Of a stretch of DNA of 16,725 nt, positions 1 through 7,371 are shown piece after piece; position 1 is the first letter of the stretch, and the number at the start of each line of letters is the position of its first letter. A model generated the notes under the pieces. The model saw only the letters and a list, made by a program, of their open reading frames with translations, did no database searches and was not told the DNA's origin. The stretch covers positions 1-16,725 of the forward strand of contig CAKQDQ010000045.1 of NCBI GenBank assembly GCA_934229335.1. The letters are read 5' to 3'. The position numbers and the translations under genes are program-made. This DNA is from an uncultured Prevotella sp. Its GTDB lineage: Bacteria > Bacteroidota > Bacteroidia > Bacteroidales > Bacteroidaceae.

Positions 1-1
1 C

Positions 2-1297
2 CGTAACCGCTCAGAGTACTCTACTATGGTGCTCGGTATGATTTATAAGCAGACCGCAGCCATTAAGGGTGCACAGATACTGGCCTTCCAGCCTCCTATG
101 GTAACGGGATTCTCTGCATCTAACGGTATGACGTTCTCTATGCAGGATCGTACTGGTGGCGACCTCGATAAGTTCTTTAAGATTACTAAGGACTTCATTG
201 CTGCACTGAATGCACGTCCTGAGTTCTCTAACGCTATGACGTCATTCAACTCTTCATACCCTCAGTATCAGATTAATGTTGATGTCGCTAAGTGTAAGCA
301 GTCTGGCATTTCACCAAGTGCTGTGCTCACAACTATGCAGGGATACTTCGGTGGTATGTACTCAAGTAACTTCAACTCTTACGGTAAGCTCTATCGTGTT
401 TACGTGCAGGGCGACCCTAAGATGCGTGAGGATATTTCGTCAATGCAGAACATTTACGTTCGAACCGCAAAGGGAGAGATGGCTCCTGTCAGCGAATATG
501 TAACGCTGAAGAAGGTTTACGGACCTCAGGTTGTTAACCGTTTCAACCTCTTTACCTCTATCGACGTGAACGCTTCGCCTGCTGATGGTTACTCAACGGG
601 TGACTGTATCAAGGCGATGGAAGAGGTATCAAAGCAGGTTCTCCCTTCTGGTTATACCTATGAGTTCTCTGGTTTGACACGTAACGAGGCAGAATCAAGT
701 AACTCTACTGGCATGGTGCTTGTGCTTTGCTTGGTATTCGTTTACCTTATCCTTTCTGCTCAGTATGAGTCTTACCTGTTGCCACTGACTGTCATTCTCT
801 CTATACCGTTCGGTTTGGCTGGTGCTTTCCTCTTTACCAACCTGTTCGGAAAGAACAATGACATCTACATGCAGATCGCATTGATTATGCTTGTGGGTCT
901 GTTGGCGAAGAATGCCATCCTTATCGTACAGTTCGCACTTGAGCGTCGTCGTCTGGGTATGGCTATATCATGGTCTGCTATCTTAGGTGCTGCAGCACGT
1001 TTGCGCCCTATCCTTATGACGGCTCTTGCCATGATTATCGGTCTTTTGCCGTTGATTATAACCGGAATACCTGGACTTAGCTTGGTAATGGCACCTGTTG
1101 TAGGTGAGAACGGTTACATTACGCTCGGTGCAGCAGCCATAGGCGGTATGCTTATAGGCACATTCTGTCAGGTAATGATAGTGCCTTGCCTCTTCGTTAT
1201 CTTCGAATGGCTGCAGGAGAAGATTAAGCCTATCGACTTCCATGATGACAAGGCGGCTGTAGAGTCTGAGATTTCACAGTATGCTATCATTAAGTAA
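2..1297 (+). CDS. RND efflux transporter permease (AcrB/HAE1 family), C-terminal part
   Basis: Inner membrane proton-driven pump subunit of a tripartite efflux system that passes hydrophobic or amphiphilic compounds to an outer membrane channel. The frame is open to the left edge, so the N-terminal half lies outside the window and the first ATG at 26 is not a real start. About 431 residues are visible. They comprise periplasmic porter/docking sequence, then a run of membrane helices containing the family signatures YLILSAQYESYLLPLTV, GLLAKNAILIVQFALERRR and RLRPILMTALAMIIGLLPL. The protein ends in a short charged cytoplasmic tail after the last helix. The gene for its outer membrane partner starts 27 nt downstream, which supports an operon whose membrane fusion protein gene should lie upstream. 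The transported substrate cannot be read from the sequence. Confidence 0.95.
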   Translation, partial: RNRSEYSTMVLGMIYKQTAAIKGAQILAFQPPMVTGFSASNGMTFSMQDRTGGDLDKFFKITKDFIAALNARPEFSNAMTSFNSSYPQYQINVDVAKCKQSGISPSAVLTTMQGYFGGMYSSNFNSYGKLYRVYVQGDPKMREDISSMQNIYVRTAKGEMAPVSEYVTLKKVYGPQVVNRFNLFTSIDVNASPADGYSTGDCIKAMEEVSKQVLPSGYTYEFSGLTRNEAESSNSTGMVLVLCLVFVYLILSAQYESYLLPLTVILSIPFGLAGAFLFTNLFGKNNDIYMQIALIMLVGLLAKNAILIVQFALERRRLGMAISWSAILGAAARLRPILMTALAMIIGLLPLIITGIPGLSLVMAPVVGENGYITLGAAAIGGMLIGTFCQVMIVPCLFVIFEWLQEKIKPIDFHDDKAAVESEISQYAIIK

Positions 1298-1324
1298 TCC
1301 GGCTAAAAATAAAGTATTTGTAAA

Positions 1325-2704
1325 ATGAAGAAATTAAATATAATCGCTATAATGTCTGCAACTGTTCTCATGAGCAGTTGCGGGCTCTACAACAAGTACG
1401 AGCGTCCGGAGGTGAAAACTGATGACATCATGCGCGATGCGGCACAGTATGCTAATACCACTGATACCACATCATTCGGTGATGTAGAATGGCGCGAGGT
1501 GTTTACAGACCCACAGTTGCAGACGTACATACAGCAAGGACTGGACAATAACTTCGACTTGCTGAACGCATCGCTTAACGTTACTATGGCGGAAGCACAA
1601 CTGAAGTCGGCTCGTTTGGCGTTCATTCCATCGTTCGCATTTGCTCCTAACGGTGGACTTGCAAAGGTTTTTGACAGCGGTGTGGACTGGGTTTCTACCT
1701 ATACACTGCCTGTTACTGCTTCATGGAACGCTGACCTCTTCGGCAATCTCACCTCACAGAAACGTGCGGCAAAGGTTGCTCTCCTCGCTTCTCAGGACTA
1801 TCAGCAGGCTGTTCGCAGTCGTATCGTGACGTCAATAGCCAACCTTTACTATACGCTCATGATGCTCGACAAGCAGCTTGAGATACTTACAGACATGGAG
1901 AAGTTGACTAAGGAGACTGCCGACATGATGCAACTGCAGAAGGAACTCAACTCTGGCAAGGAGACAAGTGTACTCAGTGCAAAGGCTGCGAACCTCGAAA
2001 TACAGTCTTCTATCATCGACATGAAGCGTCAGATACATGAGACTGAAAACACGTTCGCTTTGCTTCTCGGCAGCAATGCGCAAGGCATTAAGCGCGGAGA
2101 CCTTTACAGTCAGAAGTTACCTTCTACGTTCAGCGCTGGTGTTTCGGTCAACTTGCTTGCCAATAGACCTGACATTCACTCAGCAGAAATGAACCTTGCG
2201 CAGTGCTTCTACGGCATAGAGACCGCAAGAAGCCGCTTCTATCCATCGCTGACATTCTCTGCTACGGGTGCGTTCACGAACAATCCGTCAACTATTGTCA
2301 ACCCAGGCAAGTTCTTGGCACAGTTTGCTGCCAACCTTGTTCAGCCCATCTTCCAGAACGGAAAGCTCATTGCAGGACTGAAGGTAGCACAGGCTCAGTA
2401 CGACCAAGCATACAACAACTGGCAGAGTGCGATACTGTCAGCGGGTTCAGAGGTAAGCGATGCCTTGGTACAGTATAACAGTTACGACGAGAAAGGCAAG
2501 ATAGACAAGCAGCAGGTGGAACTGCGCGAGCAGAATGTAAACCATACCAAGGACCTCTACACCATGGGTTCAAGCACCTATTTAGAGGTAATCACAGCGC
2601 AAACGCAGCTGCTTAACGCCAAGACAACGCTGCTTACTGACGACTTTAACAAGATGCAGGCTGTGGTAAACCTTTACTCTGCACTCGGTGGCGGACGCAA
2701 GTAA
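1325..2704 (+). CDS. Outer membrane efflux lipoprotein (TolC/OprM/NodT family)
   Basis: Trimeric outer membrane channel that forms the exit duct for the RND pump encoded just upstream. The 459-residue length is typical of the OprM-like lipoprotein branch. The N-terminus is a lipoprotein signal: charged MKK, a hydrophobic stretch, then LMSSC with the acylated cysteine at residue 19. Two long helical repeats rich in Ala, Gln and Leu follow, as in OEP domains; each half contains a helix-turn segment such as SWNADLFGNL (first) and ARSRFYPSLTFSATGAF (second). The C-terminal part has the usual pattern of the family (YTMGSSTYLEVITAQTQLL). The start at 1325 gives the intact signal peptide; only a weak ribosome binding site is visible, as is common in Bacteroidetes. 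Confidence 0.95.
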   Translation: MKKLNIIAIMSATVLMSSCGLYNKYERPEVKTDDIMRDAAQYANTTDTTSFGDVEWREVFTDPQLQTYIQQGLDNNFDLLNASLNVTMAEAQLKSARLAFIPSFAFAPNGGLAKVFDSGVDWVSTYTLPVTASWNADLFGNLTSQKRAAKVALLASQDYQQAVRSRIVTSIANLYYTLMMLDKQLEILTDMEKLTKETADMMQLQKELNSGKETSVLSAKAANLEIQSSIIDMKRQIHETENTFALLLGSNAQGIKRGDLYSQKLPSTFSAGVSVNLLANRPDIHSAEMNLAQCFYGIETARSRFYPSLTFSATGAFTNNPSTIVNPGKFLAQFAANLVQPIFQNGKLIAGLKVAQAQYDQAYNNWQSAILSAGSEVSDALVQYNSYDEKGKIDKQQVELREQNVNHTKDLYTMGSSTYLEVITAQTQLLNAKTTLLTDDFNKMQAVVNLYSALGGGRK

Positions 2705-2772
2705 GTCTGATACCTTCATGCAGTAGCAGAAGATATAGGACGACATTAATAATCATTTAACGATTAATAGTT

Positions 2773-3564
2773 ATGAGCAACATATCAGACAAGGCTGTGG
2801 TTAGCCCCAAGGCGAAGATTGGCAACAACGTTACCATCTATCCTTTCGTATACATTGAGGACGATGTAGAAATAGGAGACGATTGCGTTATCTACCCTGG
2901 TGCAAACCTGATGAACGGTACTCGTCTTGGAAAAGGTAACACTATCTTCCAGAATACCGTACTCAGCGCACTGCCACAGGACTTTGATTACAAAGGCGAC
3001 CCAACGCTTTGTATCATTGGTGATGGCAACATTGTACGTGAAAACGTTGTTATCAACCGCGCAACACATCTCGGTGGTGAGACGAAGATAGGCAACGGCA
3101 ACTTCATTATGGAGGGTGTACACATCAGTCACGATACCAAGATAGGCAATAAGAACGTATTTGGCTACGGTACTAAGATTGCGGGAGACTGCGAAATATC
3201 AGACTTTACAATCTTCTCTTCTGGAGTTATCGCCAATCCTGGTGTACGTGTGGGCGACGCAGTGATGATACAGTCAGGCTGCAACTTCTCAAAAGACATC
3301 CCACCTTATATCGTTGCCAGCGGCAACCCTATCAAGTATGGCGGTGTTAACACATACGTTATCGACCGAATAAATATTAGCGAGAAGGTCAAGGCACACA
3401 TTGCCAACGCTTACCGACTCGTATTCCACGGTCAGGACGCTCTCGTAAATGTCTGCGCACAGATTGATCAGCAGATACCTAAGGGGGATGAGATTGACAA
3501 TATCACCTCATTCCTTAAGGCATCTAAGCTCGGTATCATCGCGAAGATGTTGGGAGCGGAATAA
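2773..3564 (+). CDS. lpxA: LpxA-family acyl-ACP:UDP-sugar O-acyltransferase
   Basis: Left-handed beta-helix acyltransferase. Canonical LpxA moves a 3-hydroxyacyl chain from ACP to UDP-GlcNAc, the first step of lipid A synthesis, in the cytoplasm. The protein has 263 residues, nearly the E. coli LpxA length, with about ten hexapeptide turns (IGNNVT, IGDDCV, IGNGNF, IGNKNV) followed by a helical C-terminal domain. The catalytic motif HISHD is present (His117, His120, matching E. coli His122 and His125). Residues aligned with E. coli His144, His160 and Gly173 are Asp139, Asn155 and Ser168. Bacteroidetes LpxA proteins as a group are divergent, so this does not exclude LpxA activity. The gene follows the efflux genes after 68 nt instead of lying next to an lpxC-fabZ fusion, so it may be a paralogue. 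The family is certain; the exact substrate is not. Confidence 0.85.
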   Translation: MSNISDKAVVSPKAKIGNNVTIYPFVYIEDDVEIGDDCVIYPGANLMNGTRLGKGNTIFQNTVLSALPQDFDYKGDPTLCIIGDGNIVRENVVINRATHLGGETKIGNGNFIMEGVHISHDTKIGNKNVFGYGTKIAGDCEISDFTIFSSGVIANPGVRVGDAVMIQSGCNFSKDIPPYIVASGNPIKYGGVNTYVIDRINISEKVKAHIANAYRLVFHGQDALVNVCAQIDQQIPKGDEIDNITSFLKASKLGIIAKMLGAE

Positions 3565-3643
3565 GAAAACAAGACTGTGACACGCAATAAAAGTGCCACA
3601 CGAACATACAATGTGCATACATTAAATGATAATAATACATTTA

Positions 3644-3651
3644 TATCTTTG
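3644..3651 (+). promoter_or_regulatory. Bacteroidetes-type -7 element (TATCTTTG)
   Basis: Perfect match to TAnnTTTG, the known Bacteroidetes primary sigma -7 element, lying 80 bp after the lpxA stop. No convincing -33 TTTG is seen. The inferred start point near 3657 lies directly before a hairpin and about 180 nt before the TPR-like gene, so this may drive that gene with a long leader or a very short RNA. Confidence 0.5.
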
Positions 3652-3668
3652 CACTTTTTGATAATTCG

Positions 3669-3703
3669 AGAGGCAGGTTGTTGTGAAACACCCTGCCTCT
3701 TTT
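3669..3703 (+). terminator. Rho-independent-type hairpin with T run
   Basis: A 9-bp stem, AGAGGCAGG (3669-3677) with CCTGCCTCT (3692-3700), is extended inside the loop by TGTT/AACA and followed by TTTT at 3700-3703. It could terminate the lpxA transcript 105 nt after its stop. Because a -7 element lies only about 25 nt upstream, it could also act as an attenuator or as the end of a roughly 45-nt RNA. Confidence 0.6.
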
Positions 3704-3746
3704 AAGTTATAAAAGTATGAAAAAAACATAACACGACGTGGGATGT

Positions 3747-3780
3747 CATAATATAACACATCGTTTTGCGTTATATTATG
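3747..3780. repeat. Perfect 11-bp inverted repeat around a putative promoter
   Basis: CATAATATAAC (3747-3757) and GTTATATTATG (3770-3780) are perfect inverted copies separated by 12 bp. The spacer contains TCGTTTTG (3761-3768), one mismatch from the TAnnTTTG -7 element. The site ends 59 bp before the probable start of the TPR-like gene. It could be an operator covering a promoter or a weak RNA hairpin; the cognate protein is unknown. Confidence 0.45.
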
Positions 3781-3838
3781 GTTGAAGCAATATATTTTTT
3801 TACTACAAAAACATCAGAAACACAAAAGGAAACAGACT

Positions 3839-4726
3839 ATGACAACAAACAGAAATTATTTTAAGTTATGCTTATTGCTGTCGTTTCTCATGCTGGCAAC
3901 AGCCCTTCCTGCACAGAAGCGTAAAATGACGAAACGCAAGAAGGCACGTGTCACCAATACCACAAAGAATACTTCTCGTGTTGAAGCGGTACCGATAGAC
4001 TCACTAATAGGCAAAAGTTACGCTGGAAAGATTGGTCAAACTGTTGTAGATTTCTTTGGAACACGAACAACATACGGTGACGTTACGCAGCAGATATACG
4101 TCTGGCATGACAGTACAGCGGTAATATACCAGAGAGGGGGCGATGAAGAAAGCTACAAGATACTGCCGTATACCCTCAGCGGAACTACCCTGAAAATAGG
4201 CGATTATAGCTATACTACCGTCAAGAATGGAGCGGCATTACAGTTGCAGAAGATGTCAGAAGGGAAGGAAACACGCCAAGGTACACTAACAAGCGTGTCG
4301 CCAGTGATGATGAGTCAGCTGCTGTATATGCGCGGAAAATACCTCGATGGCATGACAATTCAGACCGAAGAGGACAAGAAGAACGCCCTCATCTGCCTTA
4401 ACATAGCCGCTGAAAACGGTCAGAAAGAGGCGCAGACCTACCTATACAACTACTATAAGAAACGTGCGGAGAAAGGTGAGAGCATCGCGATAAAGTATAT
4501 GTACGAATATGAGAAGAAAGCTTCCAACTACACAGAAGCGCATAAATACTGCGACATGATGATTTCTTCAGAGCCGCAAAACGCCTTGTGGTTGTGCGAG
4601 AAAGGTTTGCTTTATCTTGCCGAGGGAAAGACCTCTGATGCCAAAAAGATTTTGAAGAAGGTGAAAAAGGTGGATAACTCATACATAAAAGACAAGCGAC
4701 ATCCTTTCATTAAGGCTCTGAACTAA
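3839..4726 (+). CDS. Secreted protein with TPR/Sel1-like C-terminal repeats, function unknown
   Basis: I do not recognise a specific family. The start at 3839 is preferred over the in-frame upstream ATG at 3782: it follows an AAAAGGA ribosome binding site and gives a clean signal peptide (MTTNRNYFKLCLLLSFLM, with likely cleavage after ALPA). The mature protein begins with a very basic stretch (QKRKMTKRKKARV). A region of about 120 residues rich in beta-type sequence follows (GKSYAGKIGQTVVDFFG, then TQQIYVWHDSTAVIYQ). The last 130 residues are helical and TPR- or Sel1-like (DKKNALICLNIAAENGQ, EAHKYCDMMISSEPQNALWL, YLAEGKTSDAKKILKKV). Such repeats usually mediate protein contacts; location is probably periplasmic or surface. 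The 295-residue product ends 7 nt before inverted-repeat element B. Confidence 0.8.
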   Translation: MTTNRNYFKLCLLLSFLMLATALPAQKRKMTKRKKARVTNTTKNTSRVEAVPIDSLIGKSYAGKIGQTVVDFFGTRTTYGDVTQQIYVWHDSTAVIYQRGGDEESYKILPYTLSGTTLKIGDYSYTTVKNGAALQLQKMSEGKETRQGTLTSVSPVMMSQLLYMRGKYLDGMTIQTEEDKKNALICLNIAAENGQKEAQTYLYNYYKKRAEKGESIAIKYMYEYEKKASNYTEAHKYCDMMISSEPQNALWLCEKGLLYLAEGKTSDAKKILKKVKKVDNSYIKDKRHPFIKALN

Positions 4727-4732
4727 GCCTTA

Positions 4733-4928
4733 AGTAATGTTGAAAAAGTAACTTACGCAGTTTTCACCTCAGATTGTTGAGATATTTTGGGGATATGAAA
4801 AGGGAGCGATGCAAGCATCGTGACTGATGAATAGCCACAAAATAGCCAGCAAGATGAGATTAAAAATGCATAAGACAATATGACTCTAATAATAAAAAAA
4901 ATGATAAAGTTATTTCTTTAACATTACT
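4733..4928 (-). mobile_element. MITE-like inverted-repeat element, copy B (196 bp)
   Basis: Non-coding element bounded by imperfect 22-bp terminal inverted repeats (4733-4754 and 4907-4928, 19 of 22 positions matching), with ends reading AGTAATGTT. In reverse orientation it is related to copy A (9990-10229). The block 4807-4847 matches 10070-10110 at 34 of 41 positions, 4771-4790 matches 10171-10190 at 18 of 20, and both ends share the motif AAATAACTTT or close variants. Copy B lacks the GC-rich centre of copy A. It contains the small stem CGATGC-AA-GCATCG at 4807-4820. No ORF or transposase is present, and no target site duplication can be assigned with confidence. It starts 7 nt after the upstream stop codon. 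Confidence 0.75.
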
Positions 4929-4951
4929 AAACATACAGAACAATAAACCCA

Positions 4952-5015
4952 ACGCCCTGAAACGGTAAAAGCATTACTATTATAAAGAATCAATGCTTTT
5001 GCCATTTCAGGGCGT
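4952..5015 (+). terminator. Long 24-bp hairpin in the convergent gap, likely terminator
   Basis: Arms 4952-4975 and 4992-5015 (ACGCCCTGAAA...GCATT and AATGC...TTTCAGGGCGT) pair over 24 positions with one G-T pair and one mismatch, around a 16-nt loop. ATTATTTTTCT follows on the plus strand. It lies between the convergent TPR-like and nnr genes and would stop plus-strand transcription; there is no comparable T run for the minus strand. The remaining 5016-5106 shows nothing recognisable. Confidence 0.6.
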
Positions 5016-5106
5016 ATTATTTTTCTATTTCGTGGATTCTAAGGTTGTCTTAGCCAGGCAACAAGACCTCCCCCCTACAACCAACTCCGTAAAGCCGTCA
5101 AGCAGT

Positions 5107-6624
5107 TTACTCTATTCCGAGCACATGGAACGCTTGAGGCAGATGCTCAATAATGTCGCTTGCCATCAGGCTCTCCATGCCGACCTCCTGCACAGCGAGG
5201 TCACCAGCAAGCCCATGAATATACATACCAATCTTAGCCGCGTTCTCTTCGTTGTACCCGCGTGCCAAAAGCCCAGTGATAATACCCGTCAGTACGTCGC
5301 CAGAACCAGCCGTTGCCATGCCAGCATTACCAGTGCTGTTGAAGATAATATTACCGTTAGGCAGGCACAGTGCACTGTAGTGTCCCTTTAGTATAATGTA
5401 AGCTCTGAGACGTTGTGCCATCTCACTCGCTTTGCTAAGGCGGTCAAAGTCGTCAGCAGGCGGTACGTCAAGCATACGATCCATCTCCCTTGGGTGTGGT
5501 GTAAAGATGAGACCGTCAGGCAACTGCTGTAGCCATGCGCGGTGAGACGCTAAGATATTGATAGCGTCAGCGTCAATAACTGTCGGCACCCTTGAGCTTC
5601 TCAGTTGCGTCATCAGTGCTATCGCGGTATCCTCCTCAGTACCTAATCCAGGTCCAACACCCATAGCCTTGTATACGTTAGCGTCAGTAGCTTGAATAAA
5701 GTTATTCACTCCGTGGTCCAACTGTACTATAGCCTCCGGCACGCTAATCTGCATAATGTCGCAGTTACACTGTGGTGTATGTACGGTAACCTTGCCTACG
5801 CCAGATCGTAAGCATGCCCTTGAAGCGAGCACGGCAGCCCCAGCCATACCGTGCGAACCAGCTACGAGCAGTGCGTGCCCCATAGTGCCTTTGTGAGCGA
5901 ACTCATTGCGTGGAAGTAGGCAGTTAGTAATGTCTTCCTCCTCAATCATCTTGAAGCGTGAAGAAGTCTCGTCAATATACTCCTCGCTAAGTCCTATGTT
6001 CAGAACACGAATCTCTCCAATGTACTGTTGGTTATCAGCCATGAGCATAGAAATCTTCTTCATTCCCAATGTCAGTGTCAAGTCAGCATTGACAATGTTA
6101 GCCCTTACATTATAAGTATTATCCTCCGGCATCAGACCAGAAGGAATGTCGATACTCACAACCGTGGCGTCCGACTTGTTGATGTACTTCACCACAGCAG
6201 CGAAACCGCCAGCCAGCGGCTTGTTAATGCCAGAACCGAAGAGTCCGTCAATGACAAGAGTCTCTTCAGTCAGGTGTGGAGGGTCAAAGTCTTTCGTCAC
6301 TTCGTGTATAGCTTCAGGGTAGCGTGCTTTAAGTCTTGCCACGTTCTCCTGACAGTCGGGCGACAGTTTGCCGTTGACATTAAACAGATAAGCCACAGCG
6401 TCATATCCGCGCTGTCTCAGCAATCGCGTTACCGCCAGTGCGTCGCCACCGTTGTTTCCAGGTCCCGCAAAGGCTACCATAGGCGTTGTTTCGTCCCAAC
6501 GTATAGATATAGCTTCAGTAATTTCTTCCGCTGCGCGTTCCATCAAGTCGATGGAAGAAATCGGTTCGTGCTCGATAGTGTATTTGTCCAGCTCCTTAAT
6601 TTGCGCTGATGTAAAAAGTTTCAT
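5107..6624 (-). CDS. nnr: Bifunctional NAD(P)H-hydrate epimerase/dehydratase
   Basis: Cytoplasmic metabolite-repair enzyme. The N-terminal NnrE (YjeF_N) domain interconverts R and S epimers of NAD(P)H hydrate, and the C-terminal NnrD (ribokinase-like) domain dehydrates the S form back to NAD(P)H using ADP or ATP. The protein has 505 residues, the usual length of the fused form. NnrE signatures are GPGNNGGDALAVTRLL (54-69), VIDGLFGSGI (124-133) and VSIDIPSGL (157-165). NnrD signatures are GVGPGLGT (322-329), VIDADAINIL (349-358), TPHPREM (375-381), ILKGHYS (411-417) and NAGMATAGSGDVLTG (433-447), the last carrying the catalytic Asp. Both domains look intact. The gene is divergent from hpt with its own candidate -7 element; ATG at 6624 follows an A-rich AACAAGATA leader. 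Confidence 0.95.
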   Translation of the reverse strand: MKLFTSAQIKELDKYTIEHEPISSIDLMERAAEEITEAISIRWDETTPMVAFAGPGNNGGDALAVTRLLRQRGYDAVAYLFNVNGKLSPDCQENVARLKARYPEAIHEVTKDFDPPHLTEETLVIDGLFGSGINKPLAGGFAAVVKYINKSDATVVSIDIPSGLMPEDNTYNVRANIVNADLTLTLGMKKISMLMADNQQYIGEIRVLNIGLSEEYIDETSSRFKMIEEEDITNCLLPRNEFAHKGTMGHALLVAGSHGMAGAAVLASRACLRSGVGKVTVHTPQCNCDIMQISVPEAIVQLDHGVNNFIQATDANVYKAMGVGPGLGTEEDTAIALMTQLRSSRVPTVIDADAINILASHRAWLQQLPDGLIFTPHPREMDRMLDVPPADDFDRLSKASEMAQRLRAYIILKGHYSALCLPNGNIIFNSTGNAGMATAGSGDVLTGIITGLLARGYNEENAAKIGMYIHGLAGDLAVQEVGMESLMASDIIEHLPQAFHVLGIE

Positions 6625-6675
6625 TATCTTGTTGTGTTTAAGTTCTTAAAAGATTCAGTTGTTTGTCATTAACTA

Positions 6676-6683
6676 CAAAATTA
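6676..6683 (-). promoter_or_regulatory. -7 element for nnr (TAATTTTG on minus strand)
   Basis: The plus-strand CAAAATTA reads TAATTTTG on the minus strand, a perfect TAnnTTTG. It lies about 52 nt upstream of the nnr ATG, giving a leader of roughly 45 nt. A TTTG at 6699-6702 (minus strand) could be the -33 box but sits closer than usual. Confidence 0.55.
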
Positions 6684-6747
6684 CGAAAAAGAAATGAACA
6701 AAGCACGTTTTTTATAAAAAATATCACTATTTTCAAAAAACTTTTAG

Positions 6748-6755
6748 TAATTTTG
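6748..6755 (+). promoter_or_regulatory. -7 element for hpt (TAATTTTG)
   Basis: Perfect TAnnTTTG match ending 7 nt before the hpt ATG at 6763. With the usual spacing the transcript would begin within a few bases of the start codon, so the mRNA would be leaderless or almost so. No clear -33 box is seen. It probably drives hpt and adk. Confidence 0.6.
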
Positions 6756-6762
6756 CACTGAA

Positions 6763-7311
6763 ATGGGAAATAAACGCATAACTATTAACGATAAAACCTT
6801 TGAGCTCACCATTCCTGAGACCACTATTCAGGAAGCGGTGAAGAATGTTGCGAACCGTATAAAAGATGATTATGGAGACAAGAATCCCGTGTTCATCGTA
6901 GTTCTGAACGGAGCCTTTATGTTCGCTTCCGACCTTTTTAGGCATGTAGATTATCCGAGTCTTGTAGCCTTTGTCAAGGTTTCGAGTTACAGCGGACTGT
7001 CATCTTGTGGCACAATCAGCGAGCAGCTGCCTGTGACAGATATCGTGAAAGGTCGCCATGTAGTCATCGTTGAAGACATTGTAGAGCGTGGTTACACCAT
7101 GGACTACATTATAAATAGCATCAAGGATCACGGTGCTGAGTCAGTAGAGATATGCGCATTCTCGTTCAAACCCGACCGATTAGAGGTACCGGGGCTACAG
7201 GTAAAGTACGTCGGCATGACGTTACCAGAGGCATTCATAGTAGGCTATGGGCTGGACTATAACAATCAGGGCAGGTTACTTCACGACATATACTCGCTCG
7301 TAGAGGAGTAA
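6763..7311 (+). CDS. hpt: Hypoxanthine phosphoribosyltransferase
   Basis: Purine salvage enzyme that joins hypoxanthine (and often guanine) to PRPP to give IMP or GMP in the cytoplasm. The 182-residue length and motif order fit: VVLNGAFMFASDL (46-58), VKVSSYSG (71-78), the PRPP-binding motif VIVEDIVERGYTM (101-113), FSFKPDR (133-139) and FIVGYGLDYNNQGR (158-171). The PRPP motif is atypical: the usual EDI(I/V)DTGxT is here EDIVERGYT. The position of the general-base Asp (human HGPRT Asp137) is therefore Glu108, and the next Thr is Arg109. The only plausible start is the ATG at 6763, since the next Met is inside the conserved core. adk follows after 60 nt in the same direction with no promoter visible between them. 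Confidence 0.93.
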   Translation: MGNKRITINDKTFELTIPETTIQEAVKNVANRIKDDYGDKNPVFIVVLNGAFMFASDLFRHVDYPSLVAFVKVSSYSGLSSCGTISEQLPVTDIVKGRHVVIVEDIVERGYTMDYIINSIKDHGAESVEICAFSFKPDRLEVPGLQVKYVGMTLPEAFIVGYGLDYNNQGRLLHDIYSLVEE

Positions 7312-7371
7312 GCCATGTCGTTATCTCACGAACAACACAGATAGATATAACACATATATATAAAAGAAGAA

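Noticed and set aside
2740..2772. ATTAAT inverted motif before the LpxA-family gene as an operator or relative of the 7978 element
   Set aside because: The match is a short AT-rich hexamer expected by chance, with no longer similarity.
4993..5391. 132-codon plus-strand ORF starting in the convergent gap
   Set aside because: It mostly overlaps the 3' end of nnr in antisense, begins inside the right arm of a hairpin, and its product has no recognisable domain.
6028..6609. 193-codon plus-strand ORF antisense to nnr
   Set aside because: Both nnr domains are intact on the other strand; the antisense product has no recognisable pattern.
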